From DTHT01 sp037444625 (GTDB taxonomy: Bacteria; Acidobacteriota; Terriglobia; Bryobacterales; Bryobacteraceae), in NCBI GenBank assembly GCA_037444625.1, contig JBBIMA010000006.1:1-64000 (forward strand): a DNA stretch of 64,000 bases, given 5' to 3'. The stretch's first letter is position 1; every line of letters begins with the position of its first letter. The notes under the pieces were generated by a model that saw only the letters and a list, made by a program, of their open reading frames with translations, made no database searches and was not told the DNA's origin. A program made the translations under genes and the position numbers. Shown here piece by piece: positions 35,858 to 45,740 of the stretch.

Positions 35858-36841
35858 GTGCCGGCGGCGCCTTCCACCGTGGTGTTGACCGTCCCGGACG
35901 GCGAGGCGGGCGAGCGGCTGGATCGCTGGATCCAGCAGCGGTTGGCGGAGTACAGCCGGGCGCGCATCCAGGAATGGATTCGCAGCGGCCGCGTGCGCAT
36001 CAAGGGCGAAGCGGTGCGCCCGGCCTATCGCCTGCGCGGGGGCGAGCGGATCGAGGTCGAACCGGCTCCGCCCCCGCCCCTGAGGGCCGAGCCCGAGCCC
36101 ATCCCCATTCGCGTGCTTTACGAGGACGACGACGTGATCGCGGTGGACAAACCCGCCGGCATGGTCGTGCACGCCGGCGCCGGCCGGCAGGCAGGCACTC
36201 TGGTCAACGCCCTCCTGTATCGCTACGGGCGACTATCCGAGGCCGGCGACCCGCTCCGCCCGGGAATCGTGCACCGGCTGGACCGGCAGACCAGCGGCGT
36301 GATCCTTGTGGCGCGCAATGACCGCGCTCATCGCAGCCTGGCCGCCCAGTTCGCCGCCCGGCGAATCGAGAAGGTGTATCTGACCCTGGTGCACGGTGAG
36401 ATCCCGCAAGAGCAGGGCCGGGTGGAGGCGCCCATCGCCCGCGACCCGGCGAGGCGCGTGCGCATGAGCGCGCGGCTGGGTTACGGCCGCGCCGCCCTCA
36501 CCGAGTTCCGCGTCCTGCGCCGTTTCCCCGGCTTCACGTTCCTGGAGGTGCGCCTGAAGACCGGCCGGACCCACCAGATCCGCACCCATATGGCTTGGCT
36601 GGGGCGCCCGGTCGTGGGCGACCGGCTCTACGGCGCGCCGCGCCGCATCGAGGGCCGGCCTCCGCTGGACCGCTACTTTCTGCACGCCCACCGCATCCGC
36701 TTTCTGCACCCCGCCACGGGCGAACCGGTCGTCATCGAGTCGCCGCTGCCCGCGGAGCTGGCGCGCTGGCTGGAAGGGCTCGAAAGCGGGCCGGAGTCGA
36801 GCCAGGCTCCCGGCGCGAGGCGGGGCGTGGTCCCCGCCTGA
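35858..36841 (+). CDS. rluD: RluD-type 23S rRNA pseudouridine synthase
   Basis: Isomerises uridines in large-subunit rRNA or related RNA. The 327-residue protein has an S4 RNA-binding domain (about 18-66) and a RluA/RluD catalytic domain with D142 in HRLDRQTSG and KTGRTHQIRTHM further on. Choice among RluA, RluC and RluD is by length and S4 presence only. The start is GTG, with no Shine-Dalgarno, and a TATTGT -10-like stretch ends only a few bases upstream, so a leaderless mRNA is possible. It is convergent with the TadG-like gene across 75 bp. Confidence 0.9.
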   Translation: MPAAPSTVVLTVPDGEAGERLDRWIQQRLAEYSRARIQEWIRSGRVRIKGEAVRPAYRLRGGERIEVEPAPPPPLRAEPEPIPIRVLYEDDDVIAVDKPAGMVVHAGAGRQAGTLVNALLYRYGRLSEAGDPLRPGIVHRLDRQTSGVILVARNDRAHRSLAAQFAARRIEKVYLTLVHGEIPQEQGRVEAPIARDPARRVRMSARLGYGRAALTEFRVLRRFPGFTFLEVRLKTGRTHQIRTHMAWLGRPVVGDRLYGAPRRIEGRPPLDRYFLHAHRIRFLHPATGEPVVIESPLPAELARWLEGLESGPESSQAPGARRGVVPA

Positions 36842-36916
36842 CCGCCCGAAGTCGGGTCGCGCACCCCGGTGTGCCGCCGCCCGGCTCCGGACCGGCGCTG
36901 AGCGGGCTCGGTCTGC

Positions 36917-37420
36917 TCAGCCGCCGACCAAGCCGGCGCGACCTCGCGGGGGATCGGTGCGGTCGCGCTGCGCCTCGCTGCGCGCGGCTTGTGCGGCGAT
37001 CGCAGTCACCGCGACTCGGTTGGAGGCCGCCGCTCCGATCACGGGCAGAAACAGCAATGGCACCGCGGCTGAGGCGTCCACTTTGACGAACCGGCAGTTA
37101 CCCGCCGCTTCGGCAGGGGAACGCCAGGGGCCGGCCGGGGAAGCGGCGAACGCGGCCTGAGCCCCGCCCGAGAGGATTGCGGCCAAGCGCCCCCGCCCGG
37201 CCTGGGCGGTGGCCGCTTCCAGCGCCCGCGCAATGCCCTGCACGCTGCCGTCCAGTTCCCGGGCCGCCGCTCGCGCGGCCGCCTCCGCACAGGCCTCCAG
37301 CTCGCTGCGGACCACGTAGAGCCGAGCCAGATCCAGGGCCGCTGCGAGCAACCCCGAACCGAGGGCGGCGCAAGCAGAGGCCGAGATCAGCGCCGCCGGC
37401 CCGCCCGCGCACCGCCGCAT
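36917..37420 (-). CDS. Stand-alone TadE/TadG-like pseudopilin
   Basis: A 167-residue protein with one N-terminal hydrophobic helix (about 8-28) after MRRCAGGP. It continues with DLARLYVVRSELEACAEAAA, the TadE/TadG-type pattern in which a membrane anchor is followed by an Ala-rich region. A second hydrophobic stretch (AAVPLLFLPVIGAAAS) lies near 123-138. TadG-like proteins belong to Flp pilus or related secretion machines, but no tad gene lies nearby. GAAGGG precedes the ATG at 37420. The C-terminal tail is rich in Arg/Gly and may be disordered. Confidence 0.6.
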   Translation of the reverse strand: MRRCAGGPAALISASACAALGSGLLAAALDLARLYVVRSELEACAEAAARAAARELDGSVQGIARALEAATAQAGRGRLAAILSGGAQAAFAASPAGPWRSPAEAAGNCRFVKVDASAAVPLLFLPVIGAAASNRVAVTAIAAQAARSEAQRDRTDPPRGRAGLVGG

Positions 37421-37556
37421 GGAGTGACCCTTCCCGTTGCTTTTCGGCCGGAGCGGCAGCGCCCTCAACGGGCCAACGCCTTAAATCGCGCCGGGAACTC
37501 GACTGTAGCCACCGCCGGGATGCGATACCATAGCCGAAATCGTCTCTGGGATCGCC

Positions 37557-38831
37557 ATGCGCTCAGTTCTCTTGACGCTGTTGGCAGCCGCCCTGGCTGC
37601 CGCCCAATCCGCTTCCTCAGGCAGCCGGAGCCTGCCCGCCTGGCTGAAGGCCTCCGTCGAGCTGCGCGGCAGGGCCGAGGCCCACCGGGGCATCGGCTAC
37701 ACGCCGGGCAACGACGACGGCTACTACCTGCACCGGCTCCGCCTCAACGCCGCCATTGAGCCGGACCGGCGCCTGCGTTTCGTTCTGCAAGTGCAAGATG
37801 CGCAGGCGCCCGGGCTGAGCCGGAGGCCGCCCCCGGCCGGCATGGTGAACACCTTGGACCTGCGGCAGGGCTATCTGGAGCTGGGTCCGGCCGATGGCGG
37901 TCCCCTGTCTTTGCGCGTGGGCCGCCAGGACCTCATCTTCGGCGAGGAGCGGCTGATCGGGGCCGCCGGCTGGGGCAACGTCGGGCGCAGCTTCGACGCC
38001 GTCCGCCTCAGTTGGCGCCGGGCGGGCATGCGGCTGGATGGGTTCGCCTCGGCCGTGGTCCCGGTCCTCGACGGGCGCTTTGACCGGCCGCGACTCAGCA
38101 ACGGCTTTTACGGCCTGTACGGGTCCCTCGACAAGCTGCTGCCGGACGGTGTGATCGAGCCCTTCCTGCTTTGGAAGACCGCCTCCCGCACCACGGCTGA
38201 AAACGGCCGCAGCGGAGATCTGGATGTCTACACCGGAGGCGCGCGGGTGGTATCCAAGCTGCCGCGCGGGCTGGACTGCAACGTCGAGATGGCCATCCAG
38301 GGCGGGCGCGCCGCCGGCGATCGCGTGCGCGCCTGGGCGGGTCACTGGGCCCTGGGCTGGGCGCCCTGGAAGGATCGGCCCCTGCGCCTGATCGCCGAGT
38401 ACAACTTCGCTTCGGGCGACCGCGATCCGCGGGACGGCCGCCGCGGCACGTTCGATCAGCTTTACCCCACCAACCACTCCAAGTACGGCACGGCGGACCA
38501 GATCGGCTGGCGCAACATCCATGACCTGATGCCGGGGCTGGAGTGGCGCCCCCGCCGGGCGTGGCGTTTGAAGTTCGACTACCACGCTTTCTGGCTGGCC
38601 GATCGCCGCGACGCGCTCTACACCGAGGGGGGCGCCGTATTCGCGCGCAATCCGCAGGCCGGCAGCAGCCGGATCGGCTGGGAGTTGGACGCCCAGGCCG
38701 AATGGCGGTTCTCCGACCGGCTTCAGTTCGGTCTGGGCTACGCCCGCCTGTTCGCCGGACCCTACTTGAGGCAAACTACCCGAGGCGCGGGCTTCAGTTA
38801 CCCGTACCTGATGTGGAGTTACCGCTTCTAA
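37557..38831 (+). CDS. Outer-membrane beta-barrel protein, alginate-export-like
   Basis: A 424-residue protein with a Sec signal (LLTLLAAALAAAQS) followed by alternating amphipathic strands through to a C-terminal SYRF, the terminal aromatic signal for outer-membrane insertion. LRVGRQDLIFGEERLIG, GYLELGP and NPQAGSSRIGWELD-like wording matches the alginate-export (AlgE-like) barrel family, many members of which are general porins rather than alginate exporters. No alginate genes are near. It is convergent with tssK across 10 bp. Confidence 0.75.
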   Translation: MRSVLLTLLAAALAAAQSASSGSRSLPAWLKASVELRGRAEAHRGIGYTPGNDDGYYLHRLRLNAAIEPDRRLRFVLQVQDAQAPGLSRRPPPAGMVNTLDLRQGYLELGPADGGPLSLRVGRQDLIFGEERLIGAAGWGNVGRSFDAVRLSWRRAGMRLDGFASAVVPVLDGRFDRPRLSNGFYGLYGSLDKLLPDGVIEPFLLWKTASRTTAENGRSGDLDVYTGGARVVSKLPRGLDCNVEMAIQGGRAAGDRVRAWAGHWALGWAPWKDRPLRLIAEYNFASGDRDPRDGRRGTFDQLYPTNHSKYGTADQIGWRNIHDLMPGLEWRPRRAWRLKFDYHAFWLADRRDALYTEGGAVFARNPQAGSSRIGWELDAQAEWRFSDRLQFGLGYARLFAGPYLRQTTRGAGFSYPYLMWSYRF

Positions 38832-38841
38832 GCCGGGTGAT

Positions 38842-40197
38842 TCAGCCTGCCTGCGGCAGCAGGATGACCAGCTCGAGCTGCGGGTTGGGGAAATCGGCGG
38901 GCACGTAGGCGGCCAGATTGCGGGCCCGGCAAATGGCCTCCCAAGCCCCGCCGGACTGGTTCAGGCTGAAGTACTGGTAGTTCAGCTTGATGGGAATCGA
39001 ACCGGGCGGCGTGGGCGTGTGGATCAATCGCACGCCCGGCAGGGCCTGACGGACCAGGTGCTCGATGTGGGTGGCCGAGCAGACCTTGATGAGCAAGGGC
39101 GCTTTGGAGATCAACTCCGCTTCGTTCATTTCGGCCTGAATCGCCAGATACATGCGGGTGTTCGCCAGATACTTCTCCTCGGCCAGGGCGGTGGCGTAGA
39201 TGGAGGGCTGGACGAGCTTGAGCGGCAGGGAGACGAAGTTGGCCGGCACGACGGTCTCCAGCAGGAAACGCAGCTTCTCGTCCAGGTCGGTGAACGAGCG
39301 GCCCAGCTCCTCGTGGTCGTAGACGGGCAGGTCGCGCGGCTGGATCTTCAGCGAGAAGGTGGTCAAGGCGCCGGCCAGCGAAGTCATCAGGGCGAACAAG
39401 CCCTCGGGATGGCCCTTGCGCGTCTCGAACAGGTGGCGAAACAGGGGGAAGTGCGAGTTGATGGTGTACAGGAGCCAGAAATTGGCGATGTCGGAGGAGG
39501 TGAAATCGGCCAGCGTCTGGTTTTTTTGCCGGCGGACGCCGGAGAGCATGGCGCTGCGCGCGGCCAGGATCTCGACCAGACGCCGGAGGATGGACATCAG
39601 GTAGTCGCTGGCGGCGATGTCCAGCAGGGGGGGCACGAAGCGGGCGTCCAACTGAAAACCGCCGGCAGGAGTGCGCTGGACGCGGGCGACGCGCAAGGCG
39701 GTGGCCCCCTGGCGGGTCTCGCTCTCGGCCAGCAGCCGGAAGTTCTTGCGCGCCACCTGGACGGGACGTTCCGTGCGGTCCCAGTTCTCGTCCCGAACCA
39801 CGGCCACTTCGGCCACGAAACGGGTGTCGGCGCTCTGGGCGGCGGCGGCCACGTTCAAGCCGCGCTCCCGGTAGTGGGGAATGGCCAGGTAGAGATCCAC
39901 CGCTTCCTGCTCGTCCTGGAAGTATTCGGCCAGGGGTTTGGGAGGCGGGGCGGGATCGGACTCCGGGATGTCGAAGGGCAGTCCGTCGGGCAGGATGCCC
40001 TCGGCCAGCGACAAGGCGAACTGGCCGGCCTGGAGGGCTTCTTGGTTGACGTAGAGACGGCGAAAGCCCCAGGGGCGGAAGCTGAGGGCCTCCAAATGGA
40101 AGCGGAGGACATTCTCGATATAGAGATCCTGAGATTGCAAATGCTGGGGCGTAAGGAAAGTGCCCTTGGACCAGATCACGGGCTGAAGCCGCCGCAT
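38842..40197 (-). CDS. tssK: Type VI secretion baseplate protein TssK (orphan)
   Basis: TssK joins the T6SS baseplate to the TssL/TssM membrane complex. The 451-residue sequence opens PVIWSKGTFLTPQHLQSQDLY, the family hallmark. Later it has the shoulder/neck region and the C-terminal head domain (LPVYDHEELGRSFTDLDEKL, KVCSATHIEHLVRQALPGV). No tssL, tssJ, tssM or other T6SS gene lies within the window on either side. It is therefore an orphan copy, or the rest of the cluster is elsewhere. It is divergent from a hybrid histidine kinase across 103 bp. Confidence 0.9.
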   Translation of the reverse strand: MRRLQPVIWSKGTFLTPQHLQSQDLYIENVLRFHLEALSFRPWGFRRLYVNQEALQAGQFALSLAEGILPDGLPFDIPESDPAPPPKPLAEYFQDEQEAVDLYLAIPHYRERGLNVAAAAQSADTRFVAEVAVVRDENWDRTERPVQVARKNFRLLAESETRQGATALRVARVQRTPAGGFQLDARFVPPLLDIAASDYLMSILRRLVEILAARSAMLSGVRRQKNQTLADFTSSDIANFWLLYTINSHFPLFRHLFETRKGHPEGLFALMTSLAGALTTFSLKIQPRDLPVYDHEELGRSFTDLDEKLRFLLETVVPANFVSLPLKLVQPSIYATALAEEKYLANTRMYLAIQAEMNEAELISKAPLLIKVCSATHIEHLVRQALPGVRLIHTPTPPGSIPIKLNYQYFSLNQSGGAWEAICRARNLAAYVPADFPNPQLELVILLPQAG

Positions 40198-40300
40198 AGC
40201 GATTCCAAGCTAGCAAGAACGGGGACGGAAAGCAAAGGGGCGGCGGGAGGCTAAAGTTTTCACCTGAGCCGCCGATAGCAGGCTCGAAGCGGCAGTCGCC

Positions 40301-42214
40301 ATGGCCAAGTCTTCCGCCTCCGGCCGAACCCAGACCGGCTCGGCCCTCCCGGCGCCGCCGGCCGCCGGCCAACTGCTGCGGCTGCTGGCGCACCAACTGC
40401 CGGCCGTGATCTGGACCACGGACCGCGCCCTGCGCTTCACCTCCAGCTTCGGCCGCGGCCTGGCGGAGCTCGGCCTGCGGCCCGGCCAACTCGTCGGCCG
40501 GAGCCTGTTCGACTACTTTCAGACCGACGATCCCGACTTCCCGCCCATCGCCGCCCATCGCCGGGCGCTGGGGGGCGAAGCCCTCAGCGAGGAGTTCCGC
40601 TGGAGGGACCGGCTTGTGCAGGTCCACTTGGAGCCGCTGCCGGAGCGGCAGGGCGTGCTGGGCCTGGCGGTGGACCTCACCGAGCGCGACCGAGCCGAGC
40701 GGGCCCGCCTGGCGGGCGAACAGCGCTATCGGCAGTTGTTCGAGGACGCCCCGGACGTGATCTTCACGCTGGACCTGGAGGGTCACTTCACTTCCTTGAA
40801 CAAGGCCGCCGAGCGCATCAGCGGGTACCGGCGTTCCGAGTTGCTGGGGGCCAACATCACCCGCTTGCTGGAACCCGAGCCGGCACGCTTCGTTTTCGAG
40901 TGCATCCGGCGGGCGTTGGGCGGGGAGACCAGCGCGGAATTCGAACTGCCCATGCGGACCAAGGATGGCCGCCGGATCTATCTGGAGGTGAGCGCGCGGC
41001 TCCAGTTCGCCAACGGACGCCCCGCAGGCATCCAGGGCATCGCGCGAGACGTGACCGAACGCAAGCGCCTGGAGGAGCGGTTGCGCCAGAGCCAGAAGCT
41101 GGAAGCCATCGGCGAACTGGCCGGAGGGGTGGCGCACGACTTCAACAACCTGCTCTCGGCCATCCTAGGCTACAGCGACCTATTGCAGGCCCGCCCCGAG
41201 CCCGACGGCTTGGTGCGCGAGGCGGCCCAGGCGATCCAGAAAGCCGCCGAGCGCGCCCAGCAACTGGCCGCCCGGCTGCTCGGCTTCGCGCGCCAGGGCA
41301 AGGTCCAGAACATCCCGGTGGATCTGCACGCCCTGCTGGAGGAACTGCTGGAGCTGCTGGAGCGCACCCTGCCCCGTACCATTAGGGTCGTCAAACGATT
41401 CCAGGCCGAGCCGGCCCTCAGTCGGGGCGATCCCGCCCAGCTCCGCCAGGTCTTCCTCAATCTGGCCCTGAACGCCCGCGACGCCATGCCCGAAGGCGGC
41501 GTGCTGACTTTCCAGACCGAGCCGGCGGAGTTGGAGGCCGAAAGCTTCCGGGCCCTGGGCGCCCCGGCGCCCGGCGCCTACGTCAAGGTTTCGGTGGCGG
41601 ACACGGGCATCGGGATAGCGGCCGAGCATCTGCCCCGGTTGTTCGAGCCTTTCTTCACCACCAAGCCAGCGGGCGGCGGCTCGGGCATGGGGCTGGCCAT
41701 GGTTTACGGCATCGTCAAGAACCACGGGGGGACGGTCGAGGTCTCCAGCCGGCCGGGCTGCGGCTCGACGTTCACGGTCTACCTCCCGCTGGAGCGCTCG
41801 GCCGAGGTCCGGACGGCGCAGCGGCCGGCGCGAGCGCCCGCCCGGGCGAAGGCTTCGATCCTGGTGATTGACGACGAGCCGATGGTAGGCCAGACCGCCG
41901 TGCGGCTGCTGGAAAACCTGGGCTACCAGGCGGCCTCGATCAGCGACCCCGGCAAGGCTCTGGAAGCTTTTCGCGCCGCCGACCCGGGCTTCGACCTGGT
42001 GATGTTGGACGTGCTGATGCCGGGCTTTTCGGGCGAAGAATGCCTGCGCGCCTTGAAGGCCGCCCGTCCTGAGGTCCCCGTGATAGTGACCAGCGGCTAC
42101 TGCCCGGAGGAAGTCGCTCGCGGCCTGCGGGAGGCGGGGGCCGCCTGCTTTCTGGCCAAGCCTTATCAGATGACCCAACTGGCCGAGGCGCTGCGTCGGG
42201 TCCTGGGCGCCTGA
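40301..42214 (+). CDS. Cytosolic hybrid sensor histidine kinase (PAS-PAS-HisKA-HATPase-REC)
   Basis: The 637-residue protein has no transmembrane segment. Two PAS-like domains (about 30-130 and 145-255) precede the HisKA box with phospho-acceptor H279 in VAHDFNNLLS. The catalytic domain has VFLNLALNARDAMPEGG (N box), DTGIGI and GGGSGMGLAMV, followed by a receiver domain with the phospho-acceptor near D570 in MLDVLMPG. The HDFNNLLSAI wording belongs to the group often paired with sigma-54 regulators, but no regulator or HPt gene is nearby. A GC-rich palindrome (42221-42236) follows the stop. Confidence 0.93.
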   Translation: MAKSSASGRTQTGSALPAPPAAGQLLRLLAHQLPAVIWTTDRALRFTSSFGRGLAELGLRPGQLVGRSLFDYFQTDDPDFPPIAAHRRALGGEALSEEFRWRDRLVQVHLEPLPERQGVLGLAVDLTERDRAERARLAGEQRYRQLFEDAPDVIFTLDLEGHFTSLNKAAERISGYRRSELLGANITRLLEPEPARFVFECIRRALGGETSAEFELPMRTKDGRRIYLEVSARLQFANGRPAGIQGIARDVTERKRLEERLRQSQKLEAIGELAGGVAHDFNNLLSAILGYSDLLQARPEPDGLVREAAQAIQKAAERAQQLAARLLGFARQGKVQNIPVDLHALLEELLELLERTLPRTIRVVKRFQAEPALSRGDPAQLRQVFLNLALNARDAMPEGGVLTFQTEPAELEAESFRALGAPAPGAYVKVSVADTGIGIAAEHLPRLFEPFFTTKPAGGGSGMGLAMVYGIVKNHGGTVEVSSRPGCGSTFTVYLPLERSAEVRTAQRPARAPARAKASILVIDDEPMVGQTAVRLLENLGYQAASISDPGKALEAFRAADPGFDLVMLDVLMPGFSGEECLRALKAARPEVPVIVTSGYCPEEVARGLREAGAACFLAKPYQMTQLAEALRRVLGA

Positions 42215-42243
42215 GGGGCACGGCCGCCGGCGGCCGGTTGTGA

Positions 42244-42249
42244 CATAAT
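42244..42249 (+). promoter_or_regulatory. -10 element for the forward TonB-type receptor
   Basis: CATAAT preceded by TGA (an extended -10-like TGACATAAT) lies 44 bases before the receptor start codon, leaving a leader of about 37 nt. No convincing -35 is visible. Confidence 0.4.
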
Positions 42250-42292
42250 GCCGCTTGAGAGGTGTTGTCAATTCTCCTGATGGGGGTCAAAG

Positions 42293-45200
42293 ATGGGCAG
42301 ATTAGTCATCCGTCTCACGGCGGCGTTGCTCGCCTGCGCCGCCTGGCTTCTCAGCCAGAACATCAGCGGGACGCTGAGCGGTACGGTGCGCGACCCGGCC
42401 GGCTCGGTGATCCCGAACGCTCAAGTCATCCTGACCAATCAAGCCACCGGGGTGGCCCAGAAGTCGGCCAGCAACGAGGCGGGCCTGTTCGTGTTCTCCA
42501 GCGTGCTGCCCGGCACCTACACGCTGGAAATCTCGGCCGCCGGCTTTCGGGCCTACCAGGTGCGCGACATCAGCTTGACCGCCAATGAACGGCGGTCGCT
42601 GGGCGACATCACGCTCCAGGTGGGCCAGCTTACCGAGCGCGTCGAGGTGGTGGCCGAAGTCACTCCCGTGCAAGTCGCCTCCAGCGAGCGCGCCGGGCTG
42701 GTCAGCGGCGAGCAGGTGATCAACCTGGCCATCAAGGGCCGGGACTTTCTGGGCCTGCTCTCCACGCTGCCGGGGGTGGTGGACACCCGCGCCGGGGCCC
42801 GGGAGATCGTCATGACCGGCAACGTGCTCCAGGGGCTGCATATCAACGGAGGCCGCGAGACCTCGATCATGTACGCCCTGGACGGCATCTCGGCGGTGGA
42901 CACCGGTTCGAACACCAGCGTGCATAACGAGCCCAACATGGACGCCATCGGCGAGGTCAAGGTGCTGACTTCGAACTACCAGGCCGAGTACGGGCGCAAC
43001 AGCGCGGGCACCATCAACGTCATCATCAAGAGCGGCACGCGCGACTTCCACGGCAGCGCCTACTGGTACTACCGCCACGAGACGCTCAACGCCAACGGCT
43101 TCTTCCAGAACCGCACCAGAACCGCCAAGCCGCTGTACCGCTTCAACAGCGGCGGCTACTCGATCGGCGGGCCGTTCTACATTCCGGGCAAGTTCAACAC
43201 CAACCGGGACAAGCTGTTCTTCTTCTTCTCCCAGGAGTACGTGCGGCGCAGGCTGTACCCCGGCGTGCGCTTCGTCACCACGCCCACGGCGCTCCAGCGC
43301 AACGGCGATTTCTCCGACACGCGCGACCTGAACGGCGCGCTGATCCCGGTCCGCGATCCTCTCACCGCCCAGCCGTTCCCCGGCAACGTCATTCCCAAAG
43401 CGCGCATCAATGCGCTCGGCCAGGCCATCCTGAACTTCTACCCGCTGCCTAACTATACAGAGACCGACCCGGCGCTGCGCTACGCGCGCAACTACCGCTC
43501 CAACGTCAGCGGGCGCAACCCGCGCCGCCAGGACGTCTACCGGGTGGACTACGTGATCAGCCCCGGCCTGACCGCCTACGTGCGGGGCATCACCGACCAC
43601 GATCACGAGTACTGGCCTTACGGCTCCTGGGTCTCGGGCAACCTGAATTTCGATTTGACCGAGACCTTCCGGCCCCAGCGCGGCCGGGGCGGCGTGCTCA
43701 ACCTGACCAAGCTGTTCGGCCCCTCCACCGTGAACGAGTTCACCATGGGCGCCACCACCCGCGGCCAGACCTTCAATCCGGTGGACAAGAGCAAGGTGGC
43801 GCGCAGCCGCATGGGCAACATCGGCCAGTGGTACCCGGCCTCCAACGAATCGGGCGCCATTCCCAATGTCACCTTCGGCGGGGTGCCCAACTACATCAAC
43901 GCCTCGCTGGGCAACATTCCCTACACCAATGAGAACCCGGTCTTCACCTTTGCCGACAACCTCAGCAAGGTCATCGGGCGGCATACCTTGAAGTTCGGGC
44001 TGTACATCGAGCGCATGCGCAAGGACGAAGTGGGAGGGCCCAATACGCGCGGGGCCTTCAGCTTCGGGCGCAACGTGAACAATCCCTTCGACGCCAACTA
44101 CGCCTTCGCCAACGCCATCCTGGGCAACTTCGAGAGTTACTCCGAGGGCACTTTCCGTCCCTACTCGCATTACCGCTACACGCAGGTCGAGTGGTACGCG
44201 CAGAACTCCTGGAAGGCCACCCGGGGGCTGACCTTCGAGCTGGGCGTGCGCTTCTACAACGCGCCCTCGGCCCACGACGAGCGCTTCGCCATCACCACCT
44301 TCGATCCGGCCCGCTACGACTCGAAGAGCGTAGCGGCCCTCATCTGGCCGGGGCGAGACGCCTCCGGGCGCCGTGCGGGCGTAGACCTGCGCACCGGCCG
44401 GACTTACCCGGTCCCCTACATCGGGCTGTTCGTGCCGGGCTCGGGCAACGACGCGCCGGGCATGGTAGTGGGCGGCAAGGGCTACAACCCCAAGCTGTAC
44501 GATACGCCCCGCGTGGCCGTGGGGCCGCGTTTCGGCTTCGCCTGGGACCCGCGCGGCGACGGCAAGACGGCCGTGCGCGGCGGTTTCGGCATCTTCTACG
44601 ACCGGCCGCAGGGCAACGTCTACTCGGGCACCAACGGCCAGCCTCCCGTGGCCTACACGCCCACCTTGTATTTCGGCAACCTGGATACGTTCCTGCAAGC
44701 CCAGGGCGCGGTGGGCCCCTCGAGCGTCAACGCCCCGCAGGTGGGACGCCAGCCCCTGCCCCGCGTGATGAATTACAGCTTCGGCATCCAGCGCGAAATC
44801 GGCTTTCAGACCGTGTTGGACGCCGCCTACGTGGGCAGCGTCGGCCGGCACTTACTCTATGTGCGCAACATCAATGCCATCCCGATGTATTCGCGCTTCG
44901 ATCCGGCCAATCTGGACCGCACGACCAACAGCCCGCTGCCGGACAACTTCTTCCGGCCTTACCTGGGCATGAGCACCATCAACCTGCGCGGCTTCGGCGC
45001 CACCTCCAGCTACAACTCGCTGCAAGTCACCGCCAACCGGCGCATGGCGCGCGGCGTCCAGTTCGGCGTCTCCTACACTTACTCCAAGTCCTTAGGGGTG
45101 GGCGCGGGCGACTTCGACGGGGTCAGCCCGTACTTCTCCATGCGCCGGCGCAACTACGGCCTGCTCAGCTACGACGTGCCGCATGTCCTCAGCATCAACT

Positions 45201-45733
45201 ACACCTGGAGCCTGCCCAATCCCTGGCGGGACAACAAGCCGCTCAGCCTGCTGCTGGGCCACTGGCAGATCTCCGGCATCACGTCCTTCCTCTCGGGCAC
45301 ACCCTTCACGCCCGGCTTCTCGACCAGCGATTCGGTGGACCTGACCGGCTCCAACGAGGGCGCGCGCATCACGGTGCTGGGCGATCCGCGCCTGCCCAAG
45401 AGCGAGCGCACCTTCTACCGCAACTTCAAGACCGAGATGTTCGCCCGCACCCCGGCGCGCGACTTCGGCAACGCGGGCATCGGCCTGCTGCGCGGTCCGG
45501 GCGTCAACAACTGGGATCTCGCTGTCTCCAAGCGCGTGCCGGTGGCCGGCGAACAGCGCTACTTCCAGTTCCGCACCGAGTTCTACAACGCCTGGAATCA
45601 CACCCAGTTCTCGGGCGTGGACAGCGGAGCGCGCTTCAATCCCCAGGGACAGCAGATCAACGCCAACTTCGGCGCCTACAATTCGGCGCGCGACCCGCGC
45701 CGCATCCAGCTTTCGCTTCGTTTCATGTTCTAA
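42293..45733 (+). CDS. TonB-type outer-membrane receptor with carboxypeptidase-regulatory domain (Oar-like)
   Basis: The 1146-residue outer-membrane protein has a signal peptide (ALLACAAWLLSQ) and a CarboxypepD_reg-like Ig domain at about 24-105 (GTLSGTVRDPAGSVIPNAQV). A plug-like region at about 115-250 has NGGRETSIMYALDG and GRNSAGTINVIIKSGT, followed by a very large barrel ending in LSLRFMF. This is the Oar/TonB-dependent layout that is expanded in Acidobacteriota and thought to import oligosaccharides or peptides. No clear TonB box is visible. Its ligand is unknown. It is convergent with a second such receptor. Confidence 0.9.
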   Translation: MGRLVIRLTAALLACAAWLLSQNISGTLSGTVRDPAGSVIPNAQVILTNQATGVAQKSASNEAGLFVFSSVLPGTYTLEISAAGFRAYQVRDISLTANERRSLGDITLQVGQLTERVEVVAEVTPVQVASSERAGLVSGEQVINLAIKGRDFLGLLSTLPGVVDTRAGAREIVMTGNVLQGLHINGGRETSIMYALDGISAVDTGSNTSVHNEPNMDAIGEVKVLTSNYQAEYGRNSAGTINVIIKSGTRDFHGSAYWYYRHETLNANGFFQNRTRTAKPLYRFNSGGYSIGGPFYIPGKFNTNRDKLFFFFSQEYVRRRLYPGVRFVTTPTALQRNGDFSDTRDLNGALIPVRDPLTAQPFPGNVIPKARINALGQAILNFYPLPNYTETDPALRYARNYRSNVSGRNPRRQDVYRVDYVISPGLTAYVRGITDHDHEYWPYGSWVSGNLNFDLTETFRPQRGRGGVLNLTKLFGPSTVNEFTMGATTRGQTFNPVDKSKVARSRMGNIGQWYPASNESGAIPNVTFGGVPNYINASLGNIPYTNENPVFTFADNLSKVIGRHTLKFGLYIERMRKDEVGGPNTRGAFSFGRNVNNPFDANYAFANAILGNFESYSEGTFRPYSHYRYTQVEWYAQNSWKATRGLTFELGVRFYNAPSAHDERFAITTFDPARYDSKSVAALIWPGRDASGRRAGVDLRTGRTYPVPYIGLFVPGSGNDAPGMVVGGKGYNPKLYDTPRVAVGPRFGFAWDPRGDGKTAVRGGFGIFYDRPQGNVYSGTNGQPPVAYTPTLYFGNLDTFLQAQGAVGPSSVNAPQVGRQPLPRVMNYSFGIQREIGFQTVLDAAYVGSVGRHLLYVRNINAIPMYSRFDPANLDRTTNSPLPDNFFRPYLGMSTINLRGFGATSSYNSLQVTANRRMARGVQFGVSYTYSKSLGVGAGDFDGVSPYFSMRRRNYGLLSYDVPHVLSINYTWSLPNPWRDNKPLSLLLGHWQISGITSFLSGTPFTPGFSTSDSVDLTGSNEGARITVLGDPRLPKSERTFYRNFKTEMFARTPARDFGNAGIGLLRGPGVNNWDLAVSKRVPVAGEQRYFQFRTEFYNAWNHTQFSGVDSGARFNPQGQQINANFGAYNSARDPRRIQLSLRFMF

Positions 45734-45740
45734 GGATCAG

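Noticed and set aside
42221..42236. Perfect 16-bp palindrome after the hybrid kinase as a terminator
   Set aside because: It can form only a 6-bp stem with a 4-base loop and has no T-run. It is noted in the kinase entry but not called as a terminator.
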